Assembly (NCBI GenBank): GCA_030770535.1
Contig: JASVEC010000026.1
Coordinates: 620,001-684,000 of the forward strand
Length of the DNA: 64,000 bases
Direction: 5' to 3'
Source: Batkoa obscura
Taxonomy: Eukaryota; Entomophthoromycota; Entomophthoromycetes; Entomophthorales; Batkoaceae
Shown: one piece after another, positions 35,893 to 47,992 of the stretch
How the letters are laid out: every line of letters begins with the position of its first letter
Numbering within the stretch: the first letter of the stretch is position 1
Notes under the pieces: model-generated
What the model saw: only the letters and a program-made list of their open reading frames with translations
The model's database searches: none
What the model was told of the DNA's origin: nothing
Made by a program: the position numbers and the translations under genes

Positions 35893-38671
35893 ATTAATAA
35901 GTAGACGATTGCGTCGGAAACTAAAAATTAAACCAAATTCAACAAATTTAATGACAAAATTCAAACCCTCTTTTATTTATAGACTTGAATTTTTTTTTTG
36001 CTTTTATCTCAAAATTATGATGCTTGAGAACAATGTCATTAACTTATTAAGAATAAAAGGAACCAAAATTACTGTTAACAAGTTTATTCTTATATAATAA
36101 CTCTTTGAAAAATATCGAATTTTTTAAAAAAGGAGGTAGAAAAAAATCAGTTTTAGCTCTAATTAAAATATAAATAGACCAACAATACCTAGGCCTGATT
36201 TTGTTCAAAAACAATAAAAGGAGATAATATTATAAAGTAAAAACGTTTTATCAAAAGTTATTAGATCTCATCTACTCATCTTAGCTTTTTGTGTTCTAAA
36301 TAGGTGTATCACACTTTCATTGAGCCTTAATTCCTGTACTTCCAAATCTTATCTTATATTCGCAATTATTCCGTGGTCACGAAGAACTATGAAAACACGG
36401 AAAATCATAAGTAATTGAGCCAACTTTGGGGGAAAATCAAACGGAGTAATATTTTTAGCCAATTATAAGCTACAACAAGCGGATTAATTAAAGAAGATAA
36501 TTTTCAGTACCCGTCCCTGTATCTGATAGTTAAGAGATCACCTTATTTTGGAATAAAAAGTGGTAAGAGTTTAAAGTGGATCGTTGATAAAATGTTAGAT
36601 TGGTAGATGGTCGATGGTTATATTTAATATTCAAATTGACTTATTAGTGTTTTAATACAAAGAACATGAACTATTAATAAAAGTACCTTTTGAAGTTCTC
36701 GATAACTTATTAAATTGATTTTGAAAAAAGACTGACTGTAGTGTTTTGATGAACAAGTACTTATATGTATTATTGAAATTAGCAATGATCAGTCATCTAT
36801 CGTAATACATATCGGCGCGTGAGATACTTCAAACACTTTGATAAGGCTATTTAAATACTTTGAGTTTAAAACAGTAAAGCTATATAGCGCAATATTTACT
36901 ATATCTATAGGTAAATATATTTTTTAAGGATTTCATCAATTAAAGTGTTTCACAAAATAGTTTTATTAAATTTAATGTCTTAAAGTTTCTACAGGATTTT
37001 TAATGAAACATGGTTACCCTAGACTTTTTGAATACGCTGTTATGTGGGTCATCAAGACCCTTAAATAATATTAAAATTATTTAATAACTCGTCATTAGTA
37101 AACAACAAGTATGATAAAAATATTAAGCTTTAAAGTATAATAATTTAGTTTTTGAAATTTTAAAATTTTTAAAATAAAAATCAAGTTATTAATCAACAAT
37201 TTTAATAAATGTTAGTTTATAAAAATAAAGATATTCTAAAAATATTCATTATTCTATTTTGTTTGTAATTGATATAGAACGCAGAGGTAAGCAACACGAC
37301 CTTTAATAATAGGGAGTGTATTTGGCTTTTTATATGAATTTTATTAAAAGCAAAGATATTGCTTTCAATGGTATCGTATGAATTTATATTCCTAATAATA
37401 TATTGCCTTAAAATATCATATATTCGGCTTTACAAATAATTTAATGATAATATCAGATCATTATAAAGGTAACAAAATGTTTTTATTTACAAATCTGGCA
37501 AACTTACAGGGATTTTAGAACCTAAAATAATTCTTGAGGCACTCAAAGATTAATGTAATATTATTTAAAGTAACTTCACATAAATGTTGATTAGCATAAT
37601 AATAGTAAACTTCTTTATACATTATTCTCATTAAAATGTAAATTATTTTTATTAAATTAATAATAATAATGATTTAGCGCTCTTAAGCTTTTTACCTCTT
37701 TTAAACTTTCACCTTTATCATGGTTTGTGGGTTATAGGTCAGTTATAAAACCTTTATGCTTTATAGCACAAAATGTTGATTTTAGCTCTTTCTTTCGATT
37801 GCTCTTCTTAAATGACTTTCTTTGATAAGATATGGATTTGGGCTTTTTATAACGTCTAAAAGCCACACTTAAATGGTGAGAAAGCGCTATTCTCCGATGT
37901 TTTTCAGAATTTAAATTTGTATTTCTAATAAATATAAAAAATTGTTCTTGAAATAAGTTAAAATTTTACATGGTGCTTCTTTTGGTTAATCAATTTTCTC
38001 CCTTTCTACTTTTCTCACGTAAATAAATCTACTGCTAGCCTTTTGGTTTATCAAATATTTTAGAAATAATATAATTTTAAAATTTTACATTGTTATTGGA
38101 TTTAGGTTATAGCAAAATAAAGATGGCTGCTGTATAAGCTTAATATAAAGGCTACAGACTTAAGGTTTATTTTATTTATATGCGATTTTCTAAGAAAATA
38201 CAACCGCTACTTTGATTAAGGAAAGTTAAATGTATGAAGTTCAGATTCCTTACATTTAACAGTGTGTCAACAAAATTCTACATTATCCGTAATATAGAGC
38301 AAGTAATGTATTTTTTGTTTTAACATAGTTTGCTATGAAACCACAGTGCCTCAAAAGGTTCAAAATTTTAAAGGTCTTTATTTTTTTAAATGTGTACATT
38401 TAAATGCTTCATAGGCTTTTGCTAAGAAAATATAAAAATAATTTATCAAATAACGAATTTCATGTCACCATTTTAACAATTTTAAAATTGAAATGTTGCA
38501 AATTGTCCAGTTTTAAATTGCGCAAGTGATTTTCATTTTGCCCACTAGTTCTTATATTATTGGATTAGATTAGCAAAGACTACATTTTGAAAATGATGAC
38601 AAAGTATTGATAAAATGCTAGCCACTTCGTTGTTGTTTTTTGTTTCATACTACTTCTTAAGATAGCTAAAG
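35893..38671. other. Long intergenic region
   Basis: 2.8 kb, AT-rich, with no MITE of the main family and no gene I can support. It contains the promoter of the Zn2Cys6 gene and the upstream region of the UPF0598 gene. Confidence 0.5.
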
Positions 38672-39339
38672 ATGATTAATAGAAGGATTTCCAATGGACT
38701 AAAAGATATATCTAGAGGATATAGTAACAAAATAGACTCAAGGGAATATTTTTATTTTATTGATGTTCATGGTCAGCTATTTTTAATGGATACGAAACCA
38801 AAGAATTTCACAACTTGTAAGTTTAGATTATAGTAATTATTCAATGTTTTAATATTTTTATTTAGGTTTTAAAGATATAAAATTTCTAAACTTCTTTTTC
38901 AGAAGATTAACTGTAAATAATTTAAAAGATCCGACTGAATATCCTTATTTAAGTCCATGTGGTAAGGAGTTTAATTTCATAAAAGTAGAAGATACGCCGA
39001 TTGTTTTTAAGGACATAGATGAGCAAGGTACTTAACTTTTACTATGTTTTATTTTATTAAAATATCGAAGGAAATTTAATTTGGGGAGGCGATTTAAAAT
39101 TTCCAATGGACCCTAAAAAATTATATGTTTCTAAAAGTAATGGAAGAGTGTATCATAATTCTCCTTTAGTCTCATTAATTAAAGACCAAAACATGGTATC
39201 AATTCATCGAAATCATAAGCTTGCTCTATTGAAATCATCCTTAATATTATCAAAACTTGTAGACAGTTTGGATTTAGATGCTGGTGTTTATAAAGATTCT
39301 AGTACTAATCAAAAATTTAATCTCAATGTTGTTGAGTAA
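38672..39339 (+). CDS. UPF0598 family mitochondrial protein (C8orf82-like)
   Basis: Three exons (38672-38816, 38866-39027, 39071-39339) join in frame to 191 residues. Family hallmarks are clear: SREYFYFIDVHGQLFLMDTK, then KNFTTCFKDIKFLNFFFRRL, YPYLSPCGKEFNFIK and EDTPIVFKDI, and NGRVYHNSP. Animal members (human C8orf82) are mitochondrial proteins of unknown function. Here the first 20 residues (MINRRISNGLKDISRGYSNK) are basic and amphipathic without acidic residues before Asp12, consistent with a mitochondrial presequence. The family's biochemical role is not known, and nothing in the surroundings suggests one. Introns are about 45-49 bases. Length is close to that of the animal proteins. Confidence 0.88.
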
Positions 39340-39460
39340 TAAGTTTATGTCACTAACTACAAATAATTAGTATTCAAGATTTTTGTTTACTATAGCCATA
39401 TATTTGTTTTGATTTTATTAAATAATTAAGTATAAATTTGTTAACTCATTCATTTATTTG

Positions 39461-39522
39461 GATGGCTTCTACCCGTCTAAGACCTTGGGGCCCATCTAAG
39501 TTTTAATCGAGTAGAGGTCATC
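39461..39522. repeat. 62-bp imperfect palindrome
   Basis: GATGGCTTCTACCCG at the left end is mirrored by CGAGTAGAGGTCATC at the right end, with a second inner pairing of CTAAG and CTTAG-like words. It may be the remnant of a small element. Confidence 0.4.
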
Positions 39523-39728
39523 TATATATTAGTTAAATTATTGGCTAATTTTAATTATCATGGAATTTTTTAAAAATTAAACCAAAAAATTTGGCATACT
39601 GAAATTAGTTAATCTCCAGAATTAGTAACCTACCAAATCCTATTAGGATCAAAAATTCATGACTGTAACTCATACCAAAAGCCCTAATGATAATAACTTG
39701 AGATACAAATACCTTGAAACTTTGAAAT

Positions 39729-39836
39729 GTTATATTGGTTATAATATTATGACTTGCCCTTTGATAATATATTTAGCAGTATTTGGCCGCTCTGTAAGGT
39801 CTGGACTTCTAATCCAAACAATATAACATCATTAAT
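39729..39836. repeat. 108-bp element with TGTTATATTG inverted ends
   Basis: TGTTATATTGGTT at the left is mirrored by AAACAATATAACA at the right. The interior near 39800-39820 (GTCTGGACTTCTAATCC) resembles a tRNA-Arg(TCT) anticodon arm, but no full tRNA can be drawn. Confidence 0.4.
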
Positions 39837-40136
39837 TTTCAATAAACGTTATATTAACACCAAATATTAATTTTAACTTAATTTTAGTATTTTTTTCCCT
39901 TATTTATAACATTACTTTTAAAAGAACTTTCCTCAATAAACATGGAAAGTTTCAATACATAGCTAGAGGTGTACAGCTATCTAAAAATTGATTCAATGCT
40001 ATTACGAAAATTTTAGCCAATAAAAACAAAAAATTAAACCAATCAAATAACCAGTTGGCTTTATAAAATAAAATGTGAAACTAATTTGCAACAAAATAGG
40101 GTTAATTAACTTTTATGTTTAATTATAAATTGATGA

Positions 40137-40172
40137 CTTGGGGATGTATTTTTTTGTTTAAGAATTTTAATT
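40137..40172 (-). mobile_element. MITE end fragment
   Basis: Only about 35 bases of one arm (GGGGATGTATTTTTTTGTTT...) remain; the rest is unrelated sequence. Confidence 0.6.
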
Positions 40173-40404
40173 TTATATACTTAGTTAAAGACATTTGATT
40201 TTTGATATTTATATTATGTTTACTAAAAAAGTCATTTATTTTAATTAATAAAACTTTATATTATATTAACTGTTAAACCTTTTTTTAAATTTAAAACTTA
40301 TTTTAAAAGTGTTTAAAGTATATATATAATTTTAAATAAAAAAATAATTTTAATTTTAATTTTTCTATAATAATTTGTATTTTTAATATAATTTCTCATA
40401 CTTT

Positions 40405-40523
40405 TATATGGGATATATTTTTTTGTTTAAGAATTTTACTAATAGCTTTTCCACTTAAATGGCGCTTAAAAAATGGAAAAGCTATCAGTAAAATTCTTAA
40501 ATAAAAAAATACATCCTCATATA
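40405..40523. mobile_element. MITE, fold-back variant
   Basis: Both arms are of the same type, in inverted order. The left arm is ATATGGGATATATTTTTTTG then AAGAATTTTACTAATAGC. The right arm is GCTATCAGTAAAATTCTT then AAATACATCCTCATAT. The whole ~119 bases is a near-perfect palindrome around GGCGCTTAAAAAATGG, unlike the usual two-arm form. Confidence 0.8.
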
Positions 40524-40608
40524 TCTATAATATTTTTTTTTAAATTTTTAAAAAAATTTTGTTTAAAATTCTCTGCTTTAAATAACCAAAGCTAAAAAAT
40601 TTAATAGA
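40524..40608. other. Spacer between MITE copies
   Basis: 85 bases of AT-rich sequence between the fold-back copy and the tandem pair. Confidence 0.4.
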
Positions 40609-40707
40609 TATGAGGATGTTTTTTACTTTCATTACTTTTTCCATTTTTAAGCGCTATTTGAGCGAAAAGACTGTTAGTAAAATTAAACAAAAAAATACAT
40701 CCCCATA
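40609..40707 (+). mobile_element. MITE, copy of a tandem pair
   Basis: About 99 bases, starting ATATGAGGATG and ending ACATCCCCATAT. It is directly abutted by the next copy in the same orientation, apparently sharing the terminal ATA. Confidence 0.82.
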
Positions 40708-40814
40708 TAAAAAGATGTTTTTTTTGATTTTATTATTTTTTCTATTTTTTAAGCATTATTTAAATAGAAAAGCTATCAGTAAAACTTTTAAATAAATAAA
40801 AATATCCTCATATA
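40706..40814 (+). mobile_element. MITE, degenerate copy of a tandem pair
   Basis: Starts inside the end of the previous copy (ATAAAAAGATGTTTTTTTTG) and ends AATATCCTCATAT. The core is mutated to AAGCATTATTTAAA, so it is an older copy. Confidence 0.75.
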
Positions 40815-41396
40815 TTAAAAAACTCAATTATATGAAAGTTGGTACTCAGTGGTTGGAGTTAAAAGCAGTTTCTGCTTGATTAACTAGCCTGGAGTCGGAA
40901 GGTCTTAGTTTATGTAACTAAGATAAACTTAAATTAGTAAGAATAGTGGACAATAGGCTATGAACTATGTAAAGCAAATAGAATAGAAAATAGTAATGTA
41001 AAATCTACGTAAGGTATTGTCAGAAAGACTTAGTAGCTTTATTAATGGTACGATATCAGGGAATAATTCAATTAAAAAGCCTCGAGTTATCATGTTGAAG
41101 AATCTCTTTTATACTCCAACTGGGTGGCTATATATAAGGAACATGATAACAGTTACTCCTTATTATAGTTACCAAGTATGGACATTAAAATGTGGACAAT
41201 AAATTCTTCATGAATAGGCGGTAGGAATTCTCACAACAAATCTAAACAAGGAACTTTGGATTGATTTATCACATGAATCACAGTCAAATTCAATATAAGG
41301 CTACAGTTAGTTCTGTAAACAAGTTAAGTGACTATTATGAGATAATCAATTATAGAGCTGATGAAGCAATATTTGACAATTAGTATATTTTTTATT
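40815..41396. other. Intergenic region
   Basis: No gene supported. A 61-codon open frame at 41017-41202 has no recognisable features and is treated as chance. Confidence 0.4.
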
Positions 41397-41503
41397 AAAT
41401 AAAGATGTTTTTTTTTATTTAAAAATTTTATTAACAATTTTTTTGCTTAAATAGCCATTCAAAAAATTAAAAAATGACAAAGCTAAGAAAAACATTTTTA
41501 AAT
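41397..41503 (-). mobile_element. MITE, degenerate copy
   Basis: Reverse orientation; the ends are decayed (AAAGATGTTTTTTTTTATTT to AAAACATTTTTAAA) but the order of the two arms and the CTTAAATAG core are kept. Confidence 0.6.
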
Positions 41504-41556
41504 AAAGTTATATTAATTTTTTTTTGGCATAAATTACTGTTTTTTATAGTTTGAGG

Positions 41557-41625
41557 ATATAGGGATGTATTTTTTTGTTTAAGATTGTTAGTAAAATTCT
41601 TGAACAAAAAAATACACCCCCATAT
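41557..41625. mobile_element. MITE, short fold-back variant (69 bp)
   Basis: Two arms of the same type in inverted order, ATATAGGGATGTATTTTTTT and AAAAAATACACCCCCATAT, joined by a short centre. The internal core has been lost, leaving a hairpin with almost no loop. Confidence 0.75.
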
Positions 41626-42230
41626 GCTTTAATTAATTTTGCCATAGTTTCTTTTGACTTTTTAGATCGCTTTAAGTTTTTTTCGTGATTATTTTAATAG
41701 CTTTCTTTGTTTTTGGTTCCACATGATTGTTTTTAATATTAAGAGCTTTAATGGGTTTTGCATAGCATTTTTTCTTTTTGTTATAAACAATAATAAATAT
41801 TTATCCTTTGCTAACTATATGATTCATTTCCTTTAGTTTTTTTATAATGATGGTTTGAAAGTACCTTAATTATGTTGTTTACAATTTTAAGAAAAACTTA
41901 TAGCATTTAAAAGATAATTAATTTTTATAAAAAGATTATGAAATTTCAGGCTTTTTTATATGTTTGAAATTGCTTATAAAAACCGTGGGCACCCCCTCCT
42001 GTATTGTTCAATAAAGTCTGAAATAGCCTAAACTTTGTAAAGACATAGCAATGTAGTCAAAAATTAAAACTCCTAGTCATAATATTTCTTTGTTGAACTA
42101 GATTGTTATGATAAAATTTTATAAATGAAACTACTTTAAAAATTTTGATTTTTGACATTTTAATATAAATCTTAATTTATTTGGAGATGATAACTTATAG
42201 CAATGGAGATTAAAGCAATGTTCAAACTAT
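41626..42230. other. 3' flank of glycogen phosphorylase
   Basis: Nothing recognised. Confidence 0.4.
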
Positions 42231-45007
42231 CTATTGTTTATCGTTATAAACAATTTTCAAATCTTCAAGGATAGCGGCAGAATCACTTGGTGGTGGGCAA
42301 GGTTCAATATTCCAGATACGTTCAGCATACTCAAGGATGGAACGGTCGGAAGAGAACTTGGCCATATTGGCAGTGCATCTGATTGATTTGGCGGTCCAGG
42401 ATTCTTTATTAAGGTATGCCTCTTCAATTTCCTTTTGTTTTTCAAGGTAGGCATCAAAATCTTCATTAAGGAGATAGTAATCATTTCCACCGCTAATTGT
42501 AGATAATAGTGGCGAAAAGATGTCTGGGTTTCCAAATTCGCCGCTTTGGATTCTTTGCAATACTTTTTGAAGTTTTGGATTAGTTGGCCTTTTACCCATA
42601 CGAGTTTCGTGACGGAGATCTTCAACTTCATGGGCTAACACACCAAAAGTGAAGATGTTTTCGGATCCAATTTCTTCTTCGATTTCAATGTTAGCACCAT
42701 CAACAGTACCAAGGATAAGACCACCGTTGAGTACGAATTTCATGTTTGAAGTTCCAGAAGCTTCAGTACCAGCAGTAGAAATGTGTTGAGAAATATCAGA
42801 AGCTGGGATGATAACTTCAGCAAGAGATACGTTATAATCAGGAAGGAAAACAACCTTAAGTTTGTCTTGAATAGAAGCATCGTTGTTGATCTTTTCAGAT
42901 ACAGAGTTGATAAGTTTAATGACAAGTTTGGCAATGTAATAGCCAGGAGCAGCTTTACCACCAAAGATTACGGCACGTGGAACAACCTTTTCTAATTCAG
43001 CCTTGGATAATTCTTTAATTTCATAGTAACGATGGATAACACTAAGGATATTCATGAATTGACGTTTATATTCATGAATACGTTTAACTTGGATATCAAA
43101 TAATGCATCTGGTGATACATCAATATTTAAATTGTTTTTGATATAACCAGCAAGACGGGCCTTGTTTTGGTATTTGATATCGCGCCAGATTTCTTGGAAT
43201 TCTTTGTTTTCAGCAAAATCATTAAGGACCTTAAGCTTAGACATATCTTTAATCCAAGAAAGATCACCAACCTTAGAGCTAATAAGTTGGCTCAAGTTAG
43301 GATTAGCTTGGTGTAACCAACGACGAGGGGAAATACCGTTAGTGACATTGGTGAATTTTTCTTCACCAAAGAAACGAATATAGTGGTTGAAGAGGATTTC
43401 CTTAATAAGCTTAGAATGAAGGGCAGCAACACCATTTACAGTGTGGGAACCAATGACAGCTAAAGAAGCCATACGAAGGTATTGTGGAGAGCCTTCTTCA
43501 ATAACAGAAAGGTTTCTAAGGAGATCACGATCTCCAGGGAAAAGTTTTTCAACTTTTTGAAGGAAGAAAAGATTGATGGCATAAATAATTTCCATGTGAC
43601 GAGGAAGGAGATGTTTAACAAGATCAACTGGCCAGCGTTCTAAAGCTTCAGGCAAGACAGTGTGATTAGTGAAAGCAAAAGTCTTTGTGACGATGTTCCA
43701 AGCTTCATCCCACTCTAAACCTTCTTCATCGATAAGTACACGTTGAAGTTCAGGAATAGCAAGAGTTGGATGAGTGTCATTAAGCTGGATGGCAACTTCT
43801 TCAGGGAAGTTAGACCATTTATAATTATCCCTGCTCTTAAAGCGAGAAATAATATCTTGAAGAGTAGCACATACTAAGAAATACTCTTGTTTAAGACGAA
43901 GCTCTTTACCTACCATATGGTTGTCATTTGGGTATAAGACTGAGGTAATGTTTTCAGCTGATTTCTTTTCTTCAACTGAGTGATCGTAATCACCAGCATT
44001 GAAACTACCAAGATCAAAGTTCTTTGTAGGACGAGAGCTCCATAAACGAATGTTACCCATAGTACTTGTGTTATACCCTGGGATTGGGACATCATAAGCA
44101 ACAGCTTGTACGATTTGACCACCATCCCACACGCGCTTGTTTTTACCAGTCTTTTGGTCTTGTTCATCACGAACACCACCAAAGAAGCGAACATTGTAAG
44201 CTTTATCAAGACGTGGGAGTTCCCATGGGTTAACAAAGTTAAGCCAGAAGTCTGGAACTTCAGTTTGATGACCATCAACAATCTTTTGTTGGAACATACC
44301 ATAGTTGTAACGTAAACCATAACCCCAACCTGGTAAATCAGTGTTAGCAAGGGAATCAATGTAGCAAGCAGCAAGACGACCAAGACCACCATTACCAAGA
44401 GCAGCATCACGTTCCTCATCTAAAAGGTCTTCCATACTGAATCCAAGTTCTTCAGTAGAAGTTGAGTATTGATCTTTCATTCCAAGGGATAACATAGCGT
44501 TATCTAAAGAACGACCTAGAAGAAACTCCATAGAAAGATAATATACAGACTTTGGTTTTTTGGCGATGTAATGCTATAAAATTTTAACAAACATCCTTGA
44601 TAGTATTAATAATTATTACCATTTGAGTGTTATTCCAGTTATGAATAAGACGATCACGGATACTATAATCTTTAATAAAACTGATAGATATTAATCAAAT
44701 AAACTTACGAGAACGACAATGATTGATAAAGTACAAGAGGATCAATCTTTTCAGGAGCAAAAGCTAAAGTGTTGTTCATGTGACGGATGATTGATTTTTG
44801 AATAGATTCAACATCTTTTCCCTCTTCTTGACGATATTCAGCCCAACATTTTGCAAAGCGGGCATTGGGGAGTTTAAGTTCAGGGGTAGCAACAGAGTTG
44901 ATACCACGAGGAACGGAAAGTTTTCTAGCTAATTTAGGACGACCTTCATTAGCAGCAGTTTTCCCATCTTTAGATGTAGTAGGTTTTACAGTATTTGCAG
45001 GGCTCAT
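42231..45007 (-). CDS. GPH1: Glycogen phosphorylase
   Basis: Releases glucose 1-phosphate from glycogen by phosphorolysis in the cytosol, using pyridoxal phosphate. Three exons (45007-44709, 44662-44620 and 44573-42231) give 894 residues; exon 2 encodes just IRDRLIHNWNNTQM. Family blocks include HYIAKKPKSVYYLSMEFLLG, NGGLGRLAACYIDSL, QLNDTHPTLAIPELQR, VTNGISPRRW and KRIHEYKRQ. The PLP-binding Lys lies in EASGTSNMKFVLNGG. The N-terminal extension contains RKLSVPRG at residues 28-35, much like the animal phosphorylation site around Ser14, so covalent control by a basophilic kinase is plausible. Codon use is more regular than in neighbours, suggesting good expression. A TATAAATA motif sits about 150 bases before the ATG (45156-45163). 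Confidence 0.95.
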
Positions 45008-47251
45008 ATCGCTTTTTTATCTATAATAAAGTATTAACACAGAAGAAGTTATACATGTATTGGTTTTACAATTTATTTAAGAGTTGATTGGTATTTTCAA
45101 TAATTTAAAAGAAAATGAGAGTATTAAAAATAAAAAAGTAATTACCCTTAAAGTCTATTTATATTGTTTCGCTTGTCGCCCTTTAAATATAATGTTGACG
45201 TAATTCTTATGGTAAAATCTTAGATAATTTATACGAGGAAACGTATAAGAAGTATAAACTATATAATCTCATCATTATGAGCCTTCTTTAGGGGTGTTCC
45301 ACCAATCAAATACAGTTACATTACTTTATTCTCGGAGATGATTTGTAACAAAGCCCTTACACAAGATTAAACGTCACTTATTGATTAGTTTAGGATGAAT
45401 CTTTTTTTAAAAGATAAGGGAAAACAAAATTTCTACTTTAGGCTAATCTCACCTTATCGCATAAATGTTGATTTCAATGAAGTATATCTATTCTAGTCTA
45501 CCATGGGAACTTTAATATGTTTAAATTAAAGCTTCATTTTATTACAAAGCAATTCATAGTTAATTTTAAAGCTAGATTGACTTTCAAATATGTTCTTATT
45601 TATAAAACTAAATACTATTTGATTTGATAAATCCTACACACGAAAGTTAAGCAATTAAAGTTATATATTTAAAATATTAGTCAATGATTTGAAATTAAAA
45701 TTCATGGTATTATTATATAATATAATATTTTATAATTTTATAATTTACTTTTTTAATAAGGTTTATCGCATTTTTTAACAATAACATATTTACCCATACC
45801 TGTTAAAATCTGCTAAAATTAATCTAAAATTTAATCAATCATATTAAATAATACATAATTGATCCTAAACTCATTTGTTAACAAGATATATGTTTAATTT
45901 AATATAGGCTGTTTAGATTTTAAATATTTTAGTTTTACTTCTATTTAAAATAGTCTATAAAGGCAGTTGTAAGGATAAAGATCACGTTGCATAGTAGCAT
46001 TCTATTGTTTTACAGCTATAAAAATAATGAATAGAGAATTTTATTTATTTATTTAATTACAATCTGTTTAATGTTACTATTCAGAAACAATAGCAATTAG
46101 AGTGGTGCGAAATTTAATAAATTTTATCTTATTGATTCTTTATTATTATAAATATAATTCAAATTACTATCGTTTAATTTAAAATTGTCGTGATAAAAAC
46201 CAGAATGCTCATGGTATATTTTCAATGGGTGGACTTAATAGGAAATAAATAAAGATTACATCTACTATAGTGGATGCTTTAAACAGTACAATTGGGTTGC
46301 ATTTTCCTCGATTTACAAGTTAAGTAATGAATCAAAAAGCTCAACAAAAGGACCAACTGACAATTGAAGAGAAAAGGAGTAAATATGGCTATATCGCATA
46401 TATCGGTATATTTTAAGTAATTAATTTATGATATGAAATTTAAAAATATACCTCTTTAAAACTTACATAAAAAATTAGGCTTTATATGGGCTATTTGTAA
46501 TAGAAATAATCTAAAAATTTGAGTAATTTAATTTTTTACTATATACTTACATATTGATAATTAGTGACTATAACAAAAAACATCAATCTTAATGAAAATA
46601 CATTATTTATAGAGCTGTATTCTATTATAAATTAAAACGTTTATATAAGTCAATAGTTTTATTTATAATTTGGTCAGTTCAGAAATAACTAAATATTTTT
46701 TAAACTAGAATTTATGTGTCCAAAGCAATTGATCTCAATCTATTATATACTCATTTTTTAAAGCATAAAAATATATAGTCTATGCTAAATTATCCTTTAA
46801 ATCAATCATCAGGCAAAAATACCTCTAGGCATTAAAGTAATTAAAAATTTTAATTTTTAATATGCTTTTTTTGGAACTACCTAATATTTTTAAATGCTGG
46901 GACCTTTAACTATAGCAGGCCTGAGGTAAAGATAGGTTCTTTTTAAGTAGTTGAATTTTGATTTCAAAAATGACATCATTGGTTGTGATTAATTTGAGGG
47001 AAATTCAGCTATTTTGATAAGTTGAATTCTATAGCTATTTTTTTTGAGAAGCTTAGCTAAAATTCCTATAAATAAATACTAGATTGAATTTTTAAAAACT
47101 ATAAAATTAAACTTTTATACATTAATAATGTTATATTTTTAAAATGTTGAGTTAAAATTAAAATCAAAAAAATAATTTATTATAGATGAGTTTGTTTTAG
47201 AGTATTTAAAATAAATTAACTATTAAAAATGAATAAAATATCAAACCAAAA
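45008..47251. other. Long intergenic region
   Basis: 2.2 kb, very AT-rich, with the phosphorylase promoter at its left edge. No gene or main-family MITE was seen here. Confidence 0.5.
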
Positions 47252-47411
47252 CTACCGCAACTCTATTGAACCTAGTTAACTGTTTATTTAAAAATAAAAT
47301 CTTACTAAACCAGGTTAAAATAGGAAACTAGCATAATAAAGAGCCGGACAATTATAAAACTGGCTCTAAAGGTTACCGCAAATCATGTCGCAATAAAGTT
47401 GCAGCAGCTGT
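47252..47411. repeat. Second repeat family (CAGCTG-ended), copy 1
   Basis: About 160 bases. The left end CTACCGCAACTCTATTGAAC is matched by the complement of the right end, GCTGCTGCAACTTTATTGCG. The right end TTACCGCAAAT...CAGCAGCTGT recurs at 58.8 and 61.5 kb, so this is a dispersed family, not chance. Confidence 0.6.
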
Positions 47412-47884
47412 GATTTATTTTTAAAATTCAAGTTGAATTATTTTACTAGCTAAAATTAAGCTTAAATCTTAGTCACTCAAAAAAAAGCGTAGCAAAATTC
47501 AACTATTCTCAATAGAATTCCATTCAAAAAAAAATAGCATAGGAAAATCAAAAATCAAATTTAAAATGAGTTGTAAATTGTTTAATTTATAGTCAAAAAA
47601 ATTACTCAACAAGCATTCAAAACTAAGCTTAAATTCAATTACTCAAGATTCTTAGCCACGAAAAATTATTATGTTTACCTCAAGTCCATTATAATTAAAT
47701 TTACAGTAGAGTTTTTTGAAAAATTAATTTTTTATAATGAAAAGACATAGTTTAGTTCTAACAAAGCATTTTACAGGATAAGTATTTAAATGTGAGCTAT
47801 TATAAAATTCAACTAATAATAGGTATATCTATAGCATGGCTGTTAACCAATAAAATTACAAATAAAAGATAGAAGTTTAAACAG
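47412..47884. other. Intergenic spacer
   Basis: No feature recognised between the two repeats. Confidence 0.4.
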
Positions 47885-47992
47885 TGTATGGAGATATTTT
47901 TTTTGGCTTCATCACTTTTTCCATCTTTTAAGCGCTATTTGAGTGGAAAAATTGTTGGTAAAATTCTTAAACACAAAAATACATCCCTGTAT
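47885..47992 (+). mobile_element. MITE, full-length copy
   Basis: About 108 bases, starting GTATGGAGATAT and ending ACATCCCTGTAT, with an intact core. Confidence 0.85.

Larger units (their letters stand above)
39340..40404. other. Intergenic region with small inverted repeats
   Basis: No gene was recognised. It holds two small palindromes (39461-39522 and 39729-39836) and a MITE end fragment (40137-40172). Confidence 0.5.

Noticed and set aside
39781-39836. Possible tRNA-Arg gene
   Set aside because: Only the anticodon arm resembles a tRNA; no T-loop GTTCGA or acceptor stem can be paired.
41017-41202. 61-codon open frame in a repeat-rich spacer
   Set aside because: No recognisable motif, no splice partners, and length expected by chance.
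42257-44419. Several open frames overlapping glycogen phosphorylase in other frames
   Set aside because: The phosphorylase frame has full family conservation; the others are products of its regular codon use.
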